A stretch of DNA of 64,000 bases from Saccharobesus litoralis. GTDB taxonomy: Bacteria; Pseudomonadota; Gammaproteobacteria; Enterobacterales; Alteromonadaceae. Location: positions 1,426,001-1,490,000 of the forward strand of contig NZ_CP026604.1 in the NCBI RefSeq assembly GCF_003063625.1. The letters run 5' to 3'. The position numbers and the translations under genes are program-made. How positions within the stretch are numbered: the stretch's first letter is position 1; each line of letters opens with the position of its first letter. Under the pieces are notes generated by a model. It was not told the origin of the DNA and did not search any database. It was given only the letters and a program-made list of their open reading frames with translations. Shown piece after piece: positions 9,249 to 17,544 of the stretch.

Positions 9249-10568
9249 TTATAGGTTGAATCTATCATCCCAAGTGACAATGTTTGGTACATACAAGAAA
9301 CCATGAGCAGTAATATTTTCGATATTAACTTCATAGAATCGAGGGTCGTTTGAACTGCCTTTTGCCGCATATAAAACAGGCGCTAGAGACGGACCTTTAA
9401 ACCAGTTTGGGTTAAATGCAAATGGTGTTGTTGAAATCTCGTCTTCTAATATTTGAGGTACGAATGGAAAACTACCGTTTTTAATTTGTGAATTTAATCC
9501 ATATGTCGCTGTAATGTTCGAAATGGTGGTTCTAGGATCAAATGAACCTATGCGCTGGTTAGGATCAATATTGTCGTTGGTAGGATCAACGTAAGCGCGG
9601 TCAACACGAACGGCAAATTTGCAGCTATTGGCGCTAACGTTTGCAATATCAAGAATGCCGTTGTCTATGTCCCATGGTTGCAACATCACCGCCGAGTTAC
9701 CATTTTTACAAGTTATGTCACGCGCGACAATATCAAATGCCCCCAGCTTAGGTGAAGCTTGATTATGAACATGATGCACCGCATGAGGGTCTGTCTCTAT
9801 TCTCAATGTTGCGCCGCCACTGTACGAATCTAGGTTTTTGAAGAAGATATTTTTACCGATCCGAACTTGGATTAATCCATAGCCACCATGGCCATTTTCA
9901 TTACTAAAATTTTTGACTAATCCATTCTCAGGTCCATAAATTTTCGACTGATACCAACTGAAGTTAAAGTTGGCAGCAGAATGAACAGTAAAGTCGTCCT
10001 TTACATGTATATCAGACAACATGAAGTTTTTTACGTTTAATAATTTGAATGGAATAATGTTTTTATTGACTTGGTTATTGAGGTCAACCTTAAAGCGGCC
10101 GCCCGAACCACGAATACTGACATTTTCAACGGCGCTGCCATTTTCGCCAAGATTAAAGATTGCAGGGTTGCCAGTTGGATTGATAAATGGGCGAACCGTT
10201 GCATTTTTATCAAAGATCAAATGGGTGTTCGACTTTAATCTTAACTCACCGATATACCATGTGCCTGCTGGAATGAATATACTGCCGCCGTTAGGTAATT
10301 GGGTTAGATCGTTGATTAATGATTGCAATGCTGGCGTATCATTGTTTGTATCCTGCCCGTTGCCTTGAAACTGTCTGTATACGCCATTTTTAGAGTAATT
10401 CTTATAGAAATCACCTTCGTTTGGCGCAGCATTAGAACTAATATTATATGAGTTACCTTCATCTGGCGTTGCATTCGAGCAAGCGGATGTAAACATGATG
10501 ACAAATAAGGCGAGAAACTTTTTCGTAGAGAATATGGATTTAATAACTTGTTGATGTGTTTTGAACAT
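9249..10568 (-). CDS. Right-handed beta-helix lipoprotein resembling GH82 iota-carrageenase
   Basis: The ATG at 10568 (439 residues) is preferred over the upstream GTG at 10577 because of CAGG spacing. The signal ends in FTSAC, so Cys30 may be lipidated. A short tandem repeat follows (NATPDEGNSYNISS / NAAPNEGDFYKNYS). The rest has pectate-lyase-type beta-helix rungs. The stretch GYGLIQ (Q234), GGATLRIETD (E258, D260) matches, as I recall it, the GH82 active site in order and nearly in spacing (Gln222, Glu245, Asp247 of the Alteromonas enzyme). The position I would assign to His281 appears to be Trp299 (LQPWD). GH82 enzymes cleave iota-carrageenan with inversion. The altered residue allows a different substrate or a non-catalytic role. 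The alternative is an unclassified polygalacturonase-fold protein. Confidence 0.6.
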   Translation of the reverse strand: MFKTHQQVIKSIFSTKKFLALFVIMFTSACSNATPDEGNSYNISSNAAPNEGDFYKNYSKNGVYRQFQGNGQDTNNDTPALQSLINDLTQLPNGGSIFIPAGTWYIGELRLKSNTHLIFDKNATVRPFINPTGNPAIFNLGENGSAVENVSIRGSGGRFKVDLNNQVNKNIIPFKLLNVKNFMLSDIHVKDDFTVHSAANFNFSWYQSKIYGPENGLVKNFSNENGHGGYGLIQVRIGKNIFFKNLDSYSGGATLRIETDPHAVHHVHNQASPKLGAFDIVARDITCKNGNSAVMLQPWDIDNGILDIANVSANSCKFAVRVDRAYVDPTNDNIDPNQRIGSFDPRTTISNITATYGLNSQIKNGSFPFVPQILEDEISTTPFAFNPNWFKGPSLAPVLYAAKGSSNDPRFYEVNIENITAHGFLYVPNIVTWDDRFNL

Positions 10569-10942
10569 ATAAGACACCTGACTAAATTAAAATTGTTTGA
10601 TTTTTATACCTAGATCCTTCTTGTTAGCTTTTAGTCACCATTCGCAAAGATTGAGATTATTCGTTTGTCAATTCGTTAACCAAAGCTGCGATAATCCTAA
10701 AGATTTGCGATAAATTAACTTTTAATATCCGACACAATGAATTTAGAAATGAGTCTTTTGTTTCAGTTTAAGGCGCGTTAATCAACGGCTCTTAGGCATT
10801 AGGAGCCTTTAAATGGGAAGCGAATGGGTACGCGAGGGTGGTTGATATTGATTAACTAGCTTTTGAAGGCGGGGCTGGTTGTTGGCTAAATAGCCTTCGG
10901 ATAATTCAGCTTAGGTGTGGCACCTAAGCTGATCGATTTTAG
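10569..10942. other. Gene-free gap upstream of the beta-helix gene
   Basis: 374 bases without a coding signal. It should hold the minus-strand promoter of the beta-helix gene (AT-rich part, 10580-10760). GGCTC (10788-10792) and GAGCC (10802-10806) form a small stem, and a much stronger hairpin lies at 10906-10932. Confidence 0.5.
10906..10932 (-). terminator. Perfect 12-bp hairpin after GH117 gene
   Basis: TCAGCTTAGGTG (10906-10917), a TGG loop, then CACCTAAGCTGA (10921-10932), 11 bases beyond the GH117 stop on the minus strand. No U-tract follows in that direction, so it is either a terminator helped by Rho or a 3' mRNA stabiliser. Confidence 0.6.
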
Positions 10943-12241
10943 CTAATCACATTTTAAATTGTGGGTCGCTGAGGTTTTCACTCTTCCACGTTGATAACCT
11001 TGGAAGCGTTGGATATAGGTATAATCATGCGTCTTAATATTATGGGTTAGGCCCCATTTAAATATTTTAAATGGCTCGTTTGATTTAGCTAAATCGCGCA
11101 CTAGTCCCATGGCTGGCGGTGCTTGTTTTATATGGGCTAAAATTTCAAAATTAATTCCATCTTTTGCCCACTGTACTGTGTTGCGTTCAACCCCATCGGT
11201 AGTAATTAATGAGCCTATGCCGCCATTATGATGCCAAACTGCGACTTCATGACCACTATTGGAAATAGGGTTAAATGGTGATTTGGTATAAGGGCCAAAT
11301 GGTGTTTCTGCGGTGGCTACGCCGTGACGAATTTCGCGACCGCCGTGGGTCATTTCCCAGCCCATTTGTTCGCCTTTATAGTACAGGTGGAACTTGCCGT
11401 TAAAGTAGGTCAGGTAAGGGTCATGGACTTTATGGCTATCGAAATCACCTTTGTTGGTTACACTAAAGCGATCGTGCACATCATCGCCAGACCATTGAGC
11501 GTTATCAGCTGGGCTCAGAATTGGCTTATCATGCTTAGTCCATGGCCCCCAAGGCGATTTGGCGTAGGATAGACCTATTTGGTTTTTAACGCGTTGGATA
11601 TAGGGCGATTTAACGGTTTGATACACTAAGTAATAAGTATCTTGGTGTTTATATACTTCTGGGGTAAATACTGATCTGTCGTCAAACTCACCCGGCTTGC
11701 CGCGATATACCGCCGTTGCGTCTTCGTCCCAAGTAATGCCGTCTTTGGAGGTGGCATGCCATACTTCACTGTGATCCCAAGGCCAGACTTTGGCATCTGG
11801 ATCATCTGTAAAGCCTTTGCTTGGCCCTTCGGATTTGGTGTACCAGACATGGTATAAGCCGTTTTCGAATAGCACTGAACTGGGATCGCGACGCACTACG
11901 CTTTCTTCAAAAGCCAGATCGCCTTTAAGATCTTTAACCGTAAATGCACCATACCAATTGTTCGGTTTATCCTTCCATAGTAAAGCACGTTTCGACGCGG
12001 CGCTGAGTTTGTTAGGGTTAGTAATGCCCAAACGCTCAAGCTTTTGTTCATAGGTTTCAAATGAACAAACATTGGCTTTAAACGCCGCTAATTCTTGTTG
12101 AGTGACATTGCTTTTGGCGACTAAGGCATCGTTTTTTGATGACGGTAATGAGTTAGTTGGTGATGTTTGGCAAGCGGCTAATACCGAGCTAGCTAATGCT
12201 GCTAAGCCGACTAATCTAAACGTTTGATAAAGGTTACTCAT
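10943..12241 (-). CDS. GH117 exo-alpha-1,3-(3,6-anhydro)-L-galactosidase-type lipoprotein
   Basis: A 432-residue lipoprotein (SVLAAC, Cys24). GH117 enzymes remove 3,6-anhydro-L-galactose from the non-reducing end of neoagaro-oligosaccharides, the last step of agar breakdown. The five-bladed propeller core shows the family signatures: RRDPSSVL, YHVWYTKSEGP, PWDHSEVWHATS, DDRSVFTPEV, FDSHKVHDP and SGHEVAVW. Asp119, Asp274 and His331 are spaced 155 and 57 residues apart, exactly as recalled for Asp90, Asp245 and His302 of the Bacteroides plebeius enzyme, so it should be active. A ~50-residue helical N-terminal extension precedes the core, as in the dimeric family members. It is followed on the same strand by the GH82-like gene and preceded by GH29. 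Some GH117 clades have other substrates, so the agar assignment is likely rather than certain. Confidence 0.88.
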   Translation of the reverse strand: MSNLYQTFRLVGLAALASSVLAACQTSPTNSLPSSKNDALVAKSNVTQQELAAFKANVCSFETYEQKLERLGITNPNKLSAASKRALLWKDKPNNWYGAFTVKDLKGDLAFEESVVRRDPSSVLFENGLYHVWYTKSEGPSKGFTDDPDAKVWPWDHSEVWHATSKDGITWDEDATAVYRGKPGEFDDRSVFTPEVYKHQDTYYLVYQTVKSPYIQRVKNQIGLSYAKSPWGPWTKHDKPILSPADNAQWSGDDVHDRFSVTNKGDFDSHKVHDPYLTYFNGKFHLYYKGEQMGWEMTHGGREIRHGVATAETPFGPYTKSPFNPISNSGHEVAVWHHNGGIGSLITTDGVERNTVQWAKDGINFEILAHIKQAPPAMGLVRDLAKSNEPFKIFKWGLTHNIKTHDYTYIQRFQGYQRGRVKTSATHNLKCD

Positions 12242-12300
12242 ATTGTTTTTACCATTTAGTAAAAATAAGAAAACTAGATTGAACTAAGATCTTTTTTCTC

Positions 12301-12381
12301 TTCAGGCTGAGCGCGAAGCAGTCGAAGCCTTTTAGTTTTTTAAAATGCCGACACTTCGACGAGCTCAGTGTGAGGTCGGTT
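12301..12381. repeat. Dispersed palindromic repeats between GH117 and GH29 genes
   Basis: CTTCAGGCTGAGCGCGAAG with CAGTCGAAG, followed by CACTTCGACGAGCTCAGTGT (12352-12371). Both are near-palindromes of the TTCGAC/GCTCAGTG type. A related copy lies at 17440-17460. No gene in this 200-base gap. Confidence 0.5.
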
Positions 12382-12443
12382 TATTACTTCAAAGCTGTGT
12401 TAATGCTCGAAGTGACGAACCTTACCTCGAAAAGGAATATCAT

Positions 12444-14027
12444 TTACTCAAGATGCAACTTAAATACCGTGGCGATCTCGTTTAGGTCGCGCTCTGGCAT
12501 TACGATATTGAAGCTATAGGTGTCGTCTTGCCATTTCACATCAACATCTGAACCTAGCATTGTGACTTTTTGTACTGCCGAGCGTGGTGCATAGCGATGG
12601 CGGCCAAGGGCTTTAATTTTGACTTTGCTGCCGGGCTTGGGCTTACCTAAAAAGTGCACATACATAGCTTTACCATCTTTACTTACGGTAAAGCGTGCAT
12701 CCTTGGCGGTGTATTCAATTTTGGCTGATTGACCATCATGAGTACTAGATTTGCTGCCTGCTGTGCCATAGCCAAAGGTATCGAATGGACGAGTGCCGTA
12801 TACGGCTTCACCATGGGTTTTTAGCCAGTCACCAATCACTTTTAACGCGTCTCGTTGTTGTTGGTTGATCACGCCGTCGGCACGTGGCGATACATTAAGC
12901 AGTACCACTCCGTTTTTACTCCAGACGTCGATCATATTGCGCACCACCAAGGCTGGATCTTTATAAGGGTGACCTTCTACATACATCCAGCGAGTTTGGC
13001 TTAAGGTGATATCTGTCATCCAAGGTTCAGGATGCAGATCACGACGACCACCTTGTTCAAAATCCAGCACACTGAGTGAGGTTGGCATATCATTGTGCTT
13101 ATGCACGGTTACCACTTCTTGGCCGGTTTTCTGTGCATGATTAAAGAAGTTAGCTGCCATTTGTTTGCGGTAAGATTCCGGCACCATATTCATCCATGAG
13201 TCGAACCAAATAATATCGGGCGAGTATTTGTATACCACTTCGTCGACTTGCTCTAACCAGTATTGGTTAAACTCATCCAACGTTTCAAAATTACCGAATA
13301 GCTTGCGTAACTTTGGATCATTAGTGGTGGTAGGTGAACCTTGGTACCAAGGGTAATGACTGTTAAAGTCTTTCATGCCCTTTTCGAGTTTATGTTTGTT
13401 CCGCTGGCCATTACGGGCGTGATGGAAGGTGGCTATGGTTTTAAGGTCGCGTTGTTTTAGTTCGCTAAATAGCTCACCTAAAATATCACGCTTAGGCCCC
13501 ATGTCTTTGGCATTCCATGGATTAACCTGACTATCCCACATCGCGAAGCCGTCATGGTGTTGCGCTACTGGGCCTGCGAATTTAGCGCCAGAGTCTTTAA
13601 ATAATTGCGCCCATTCTGCTGGGTCAAAATGCTCGGCTTTAAACATGGGAATAAAATCTTCGTAGCCAAATTCTTCAACTGGGCCATAGGTTTTTTCATG
13701 GTGACGGTTCATTGAACTGCCTTTACGGTACATATTGCCTGAATACCAAGCGGTACCGAAAGCGGGCACGCTATATGGCCCCCAGTGAAAATAGATACCT
13801 AATTTGGCATCTTGAAACCATTCTGGAGCCGCCTCATGTTGCGATAAAGACTGCCAGTTTGGTTGATAATGAATAGGTTTAGAATTTTGAGTTTGTTTGT
13901 TGTCTAAACCTTGTTGCGTACTTGAGCAACCAAGCGCGGTAATGGCCAAAGCCATACATACTGCGAGTTTGTTTTTTTTAAGTAAACGTACTGACATTCC
14001 CTTGGTATTTGTGTGTTGTTTTGTCAT
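12444..14027 (-). CDS. GH29 alpha-L-fucosidase/alpha-L-galactosidase-type lipoprotein
   Basis: A 527-residue protein with signal ALAITALGC (Cys34), so probably lipidated. GH29 retaining enzymes remove alpha-L-fucose; some marine and gut members remove the related L-galactose (6-sulfate) from porphyran. Family features: KLGIYFHWGPYSVPAF near the start, AGPVAQHHDGFAMWDS (His157-His158), and SPDIIWFDSWM with the nucleophile Asp276. The C-terminal ~100 residues form a beta-sandwich. The start at 14027 has AAGAG eight bases ahead; a second ATG at 13997 would give a shorter n-region. Its position between GH117 and GH2 on the same strand supports an L-galactoside role in agar/porphyran rather than fucose release. 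That is inference; no fucose pathway gene is present. Confidence 0.88.
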   Translation of the reverse strand: MTKQHTNTKGMSVRLLKKNKLAVCMALAITALGCSSTQQGLDNKQTQNSKPIHYQPNWQSLSQHEAAPEWFQDAKLGIYFHWGPYSVPAFGTAWYSGNMYRKGSSMNRHHEKTYGPVEEFGYEDFIPMFKAEHFDPAEWAQLFKDSGAKFAGPVAQHHDGFAMWDSQVNPWNAKDMGPKRDILGELFSELKQRDLKTIATFHHARNGQRNKHKLEKGMKDFNSHYPWYQGSPTTTNDPKLRKLFGNFETLDEFNQYWLEQVDEVVYKYSPDIIWFDSWMNMVPESYRKQMAANFFNHAQKTGQEVVTVHKHNDMPTSLSVLDFEQGGRRDLHPEPWMTDITLSQTRWMYVEGHPYKDPALVVRNMIDVWSKNGVVLLNVSPRADGVINQQQRDALKVIGDWLKTHGEAVYGTRPFDTFGYGTAGSKSSTHDGQSAKIEYTAKDARFTVSKDGKAMYVHFLGKPKPGSKVKIKALGRHRYAPRSAVQKVTMLGSDVDVKWQDDTYSFNIVMPERDLNEIATVFKLHLE

Positions 14028-14042
14028 TGTCTTACTCTTGTG

Positions 14043-14173
14043 TTGTAGGTCGAGGCTTGCCTCGACAAGGGTGAATAAATAAACCTATGTACCTACAATT
14101 TACATAAACGCCATCTGTTGGCAGGTTCTAAAGACACTGGGTTCCTGCGTTCGCAGGAATGACGGTATCTTTA
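14043..14173. repeat. Two repeat types between GH29 and GH2 genes
   Basis: TTGTAGGTCGAGGCTTGCCT continuing to CGACAA (14043-14068) is a member of the TGTAGG-capped hairpin family with a GC-richer stem. CTGGGTTCCTGCGTTCGCAG with GAATGACGG (14137-14165) is the other dispersed palindrome, whose relative is near 9028. No gene in the gap. Confidence 0.6.
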
Positions 14174-14189
14174 AAACCTCAGCGTTAAT

Positions 14190-17111
14190 TTATCTATTCA
14201 ACTGAAACGTTACTGACCCCTTTACTGCGCCGTTGATTTTCTTCGGTTCGCCTTGAGGCCCTAACGCTTGGGCATAATGGAATTTGGTGCCTATGCCCGG
14301 AATTTTATGGAAGATATGTAAGCCACCAGCATCAGGGTAGTTCCACACGGCATGGCGTGGATGAACTTTGTCGTCCTTAACCATTTTTTTCGGATGAACC
14401 GGAACCGCAGGGATCGTGTTGCTTGGTTGTAATACCCCCACAAAACTGTCGGCTGGCGTATCTAGGGTTAAGCTTGCGTTTGATTTAAGGTAGAGCTTTA
14501 ACCAGTCAACATCACCGAAAATACCTTTGAATTCTGGCGCTCCCCATAAATTCATGCCGGTTAGTTTGTTGTTATAATCATTCGACCAAACACCATAGTT
14601 GCTGCCTTTTAAACGGTTTGCCCAAACTCTATATGGCCCTTTACCTAACCAAGTTTTAGACTCAACATTGTTTTCGGCTAAATCAAAACCAACCGCTAGA
14701 TATTTAAACTTAAACTCGTATTCGCCATAGTTGTAGTCGAGAGTCACTGCGCTATCGGCTGAGACAGTCCACTGGAAGCTATCGCCTCTTTCATTACTTG
14801 ATTGAATAATATGGTTAGCACCTTGTTTAAACGCTTTGGCTTGCCAGTTGGCGGCAAATTGCAGTTTCTTGTCAGCGGTCGCGCCATATAGCACAGGGCC
14901 TAGACCTAAGCCTGAATCCTTACCTTGGAAGCTGGCACTAAGCAATTGACCGGTTTCAGGTGAGAATGTCCATACTTGCTTGCCTACTTGCAGTTCGAAT
15001 GGATTACCGTTAACTTGGCTAACTTTCGCTTGTTGATTGACTATTACTTGCTGACTTGCTTTATCCGCTTTTTCTTTTACGATGGGCAGTGACCACGTCA
15101 TTACTTTCATACCATGTGGATCGGTGGCAGTTAGCTCTAACGCATTGGCTTTTTGCCAGTTACGCGGCAGATCAATATTAAGTTGGCCAGATTGCCCCGG
15201 TAATATTGTCGGGCCTGCCATTTTGCCTTTAGCAATTGTGCTGGTTTTAACCTTTTTATCTTGAGCTGCAGAATGGGTAACAAAGCGCCAGCTAAAGTTA
15301 CAGTCACTTAGCTTGGTATCGTAGTAATCGTTTTGTACGGACAGCTTGCCTGCAAAATCTCGACTTAGCTTGGTTTCGCTAATTTGGATTGGTGACCAAA
15401 TATGACGAACCGCATAAAAGCTGCCTTCTTTCTCACCATATGGGCCAACAATACCGTCTGCCGACATATTACCCGCGGTATCCAATTCGCCCGCCAATGC
15501 GCTACCCAGTTTATCGGTGCGTTTAAGGGCGGCATCTGCCCAGCACCACAATACGCCGCCTGCGCTAGTTGGCGTAGCACGCATTGCTGCCCAGTAATCT
15601 TCTAAGCCAGCACCATGGCCGCCATCGTATAAGCCGTGTAAGAATTCAGTTGGTAAAAATACGGTTGGTTTAGCTAACTTTTCCAACAGAATTGAGTATT
15701 TCGGATAATGGAAAGCTTCAACATCTTCAAAGTTGGTCCACGGATGAATAACCTGACGATCTTGCAGATCCAGCAAGTGGTAAATCTCGTCGATTTCAAA
15801 GTTAAAGCCACTTTCATTGCCGTTTGCCCATAAGATCACAGACGGATGGTTTTGGTATTTAGTAACAATTTCATAGGCAATATTGCGGGCGATAGGCGTA
15901 TCAATCCATGGATCATGCCAGTTGCTTAATTCAGTGATCACTAACAATCCTAGCTCATCACAAGCCTGCATAAATTCGGTTGTCGGTGGAAGATGAGAGC
16001 GAACTAGGTTCATATTAGCTGATTTAATTGCGCGGGCATCAGCCCACACTTTTTCTTTATTAACCGCGCGGCCCGTTTCAGGATGGAAGACATTACGGTT
16101 AACGCCTTTGATCATGATTTTTTTACCATTTAGGTAAAAACCATCTTGGCGACGCACTTCAAATGTACGGAAGCCAAAGCGCTGGTTGTAGCGTGAGACT
16201 GTTTGGCCGTCTTTACGCAGTTCAACTTGAACTCGATACAAATTAGGGTATTCAGGTGACCAGGTTTGATAGCCGCTTATTTGGTTATTAAAGCGTACGC
16301 GACCACTGCCATGGATCATCGGTTTAGACATAGGTTTACCGATTTTTTGGCCATCTAGGGTATAAATTTGCGCATGCACTTCATCTACGTAAATGGGTTC
16401 GGTTTTCCAAAATTTAGTGATGTAGTTGATTTGCGGGAAGACATCTAATGCGAACGAACCATCGGCTTTAGCATCAATCGCGACGCGATTAATAAAGCTC
16501 ATATCTTGCACTTCAAGATAGACAGGACGATAAATACCGCCAAATACCCAGTAGTCTGCTTTACGCTCGGCATGATCTAAACTTTCGTTGCTCGGCTTCT
16601 TCGCCACTATGACTTTAAGTTCGTTTTGCTGACCATACTTAAGCAGCTTTTTGACTTTGGTTAGGTCATGGCGAAAAGGCACAAAGCCACCTAGATTGGG
16701 TACACCTAGCTTTTTGCCATTAACGAATACGGTGGTTTCTGTCATTGAGCCTTCAAACACTAAACGTACATGCTTTTGCTGCCATTCCTTTGGGGCAAAA
16801 AACGTGGTTTTGTAGGTGCCCACTTCGTCATGCTTTTCTTCTGGCTTATCGTGACCATAGTTGTAATTACCAAAACCATGCTGCTCCCAGTTCGACGGCA
16901 CAGGGATCTTTGCCCATTCGCCACATTTGCGGCCTTTTGAGCATTTAAAGTCCCACTCAATTGCATCGGTTGTGCCTTTACCCGATAGATAATGTCTATG
17001 AGCCGTGTATTGATTGGCATCCATGTCTGACTTTGGTGGGACAGAGCTAGCGGCATTCGCCGTTACGCTTAAACCCAGAAAAAACAGAACTGAAAGTAAT
17101 TTACGCATCAT
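14190..17111 (-). CDS. Secreted GH2 glycosidase (beta-galactosidase family), copy 1
   Basis: A 973-residue protein. The start at 17111 is used because MMRKLLSVLFFLGLSVTANA is a clean signal peptide; the open frame reaches 17144 but those residues do not fit one. Domains in order: jelly-roll sugar-binding domain (VPSNWEQHGFGNYNYG, VFEGSMTETTVFVNG), immunoglobulin-like domain, TIM barrel (GVNRNVFHPETGR, SHLPPTTEFMQACDELGLLV), then C-terminal beta domains. The acid/base is Glu433 (WANGNESG) and the nucleophile Glu489 (TEFLHGLYDGG). Family 2 covers beta-galactosidase, beta-glucuronidase and others, so linkage cannot be assigned. The GH117 and GH29 neighbours suggest release of beta-D-galactose from red-algal oligosaccharides. 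It is a clear paralogue of the next gene. Confidence 0.9.
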   Translation of the reverse strand: MMRKLLSVLFFLGLSVTANAASSVPPKSDMDANQYTAHRHYLSGKGTTDAIEWDFKCSKGRKCGEWAKIPVPSNWEQHGFGNYNYGHDKPEEKHDEVGTYKTTFFAPKEWQQKHVRLVFEGSMTETTVFVNGKKLGVPNLGGFVPFRHDLTKVKKLLKYGQQNELKVIVAKKPSNESLDHAERKADYWVFGGIYRPVYLEVQDMSFINRVAIDAKADGSFALDVFPQINYITKFWKTEPIYVDEVHAQIYTLDGQKIGKPMSKPMIHGSGRVRFNNQISGYQTWSPEYPNLYRVQVELRKDGQTVSRYNQRFGFRTFEVRRQDGFYLNGKKIMIKGVNRNVFHPETGRAVNKEKVWADARAIKSANMNLVRSHLPPTTEFMQACDELGLLVITELSNWHDPWIDTPIARNIAYEIVTKYQNHPSVILWANGNESGFNFEIDEIYHLLDLQDRQVIHPWTNFEDVEAFHYPKYSILLEKLAKPTVFLPTEFLHGLYDGGHGAGLEDYWAAMRATPTSAGGVLWCWADAALKRTDKLGSALAGELDTAGNMSADGIVGPYGEKEGSFYAVRHIWSPIQISETKLSRDFAGKLSVQNDYYDTKLSDCNFSWRFVTHSAAQDKKVKTSTIAKGKMAGPTILPGQSGQLNIDLPRNWQKANALELTATDPHGMKVMTWSLPIVKEKADKASQQVIVNQQAKVSQVNGNPFELQVGKQVWTFSPETGQLLSASFQGKDSGLGLGPVLYGATADKKLQFAANWQAKAFKQGANHIIQSSNERGDSFQWTVSADSAVTLDYNYGEYEFKFKYLAVGFDLAENNVESKTWLGKGPYRVWANRLKGSNYGVWSNDYNNKLTGMNLWGAPEFKGIFGDVDWLKLYLKSNASLTLDTPADSFVGVLQPSNTIPAVPVHPKKMVKDDKVHPRHAVWNYPDAGGLHIFHKIPGIGTKFHYAQALGPQGEPKKINGAVKGSVTFQLNR

Positions 17112-17222
17112 TTTAGATTTCTCATCGGTTATAACAAAGCACAATTCGCGTGAAAATGTGCCGACATATTTTTCGTTTAACTGTTAACTATTATGTGCTG
17201 CTCATAGTGTGTTGACACATTG

Positions 17223-17374
17223 TGTAGGTCGCCAACACTTGTTCCAGACAGCTTTCGGTATTCCCTACATCCATGTAGGTCGCCGACACTTGTTCCATAT
17301 AGCTTTCGGTATGCCCTACATCCATGTAGGTCGGACGTGTACGTCCGACATGTCGAAATAAATTTCGACCTACA
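17223..17374. repeat. 51-bp tandem repeat with palindromic caps between the two GH2 genes
   Basis: TGTAGG starts at 17223, 17274 and 17325, so two 51-bp units stand in tandem, each containing TTGTTCCA and CCCTACATCCA. They are followed by two palindromes: GTCGGACGTGTACGTCCGAC and a GTCGAAATAAATTTCGAC stem ending CCTACA at 17374. The remaining gap to 17544 holds a CACTTCGACTTCGCTCAGTG copy (17440-17459). Reading frames across this tract are repeat artefacts, not genes. Confidence 0.8.
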
Positions 17375-17544
17375 ATGTCTTTTTTTCAGACATAGCTTTA
17401 GGCAATTGAAGTCTGTTTACTGCATCAACTCAGGACACTTCGACTTCGCTCAGTGTGAAGCCCATTGTCATCGACAGATCCAATTTAAACTTTGGCCTGC
17501 TTCGCAAGCCATGCAAGCATAAATGCTCGCCTACAATAAAAGCG

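Noticed and set aside
17223-17374. Tandem repeats that could suggest a small CRISPR array
   Set aside because: Units are directly abutting with a 51-base period and no unique spacers; no cas genes anywhere in the window.
17220-17522. 100-residue open frame across the repeat tract between the GH2 genes
   Set aside because: It is a translation of the 51-bp tandem repeats (repeated RSPTLVP.SFRY), has no ribosome site and no family resemblance.
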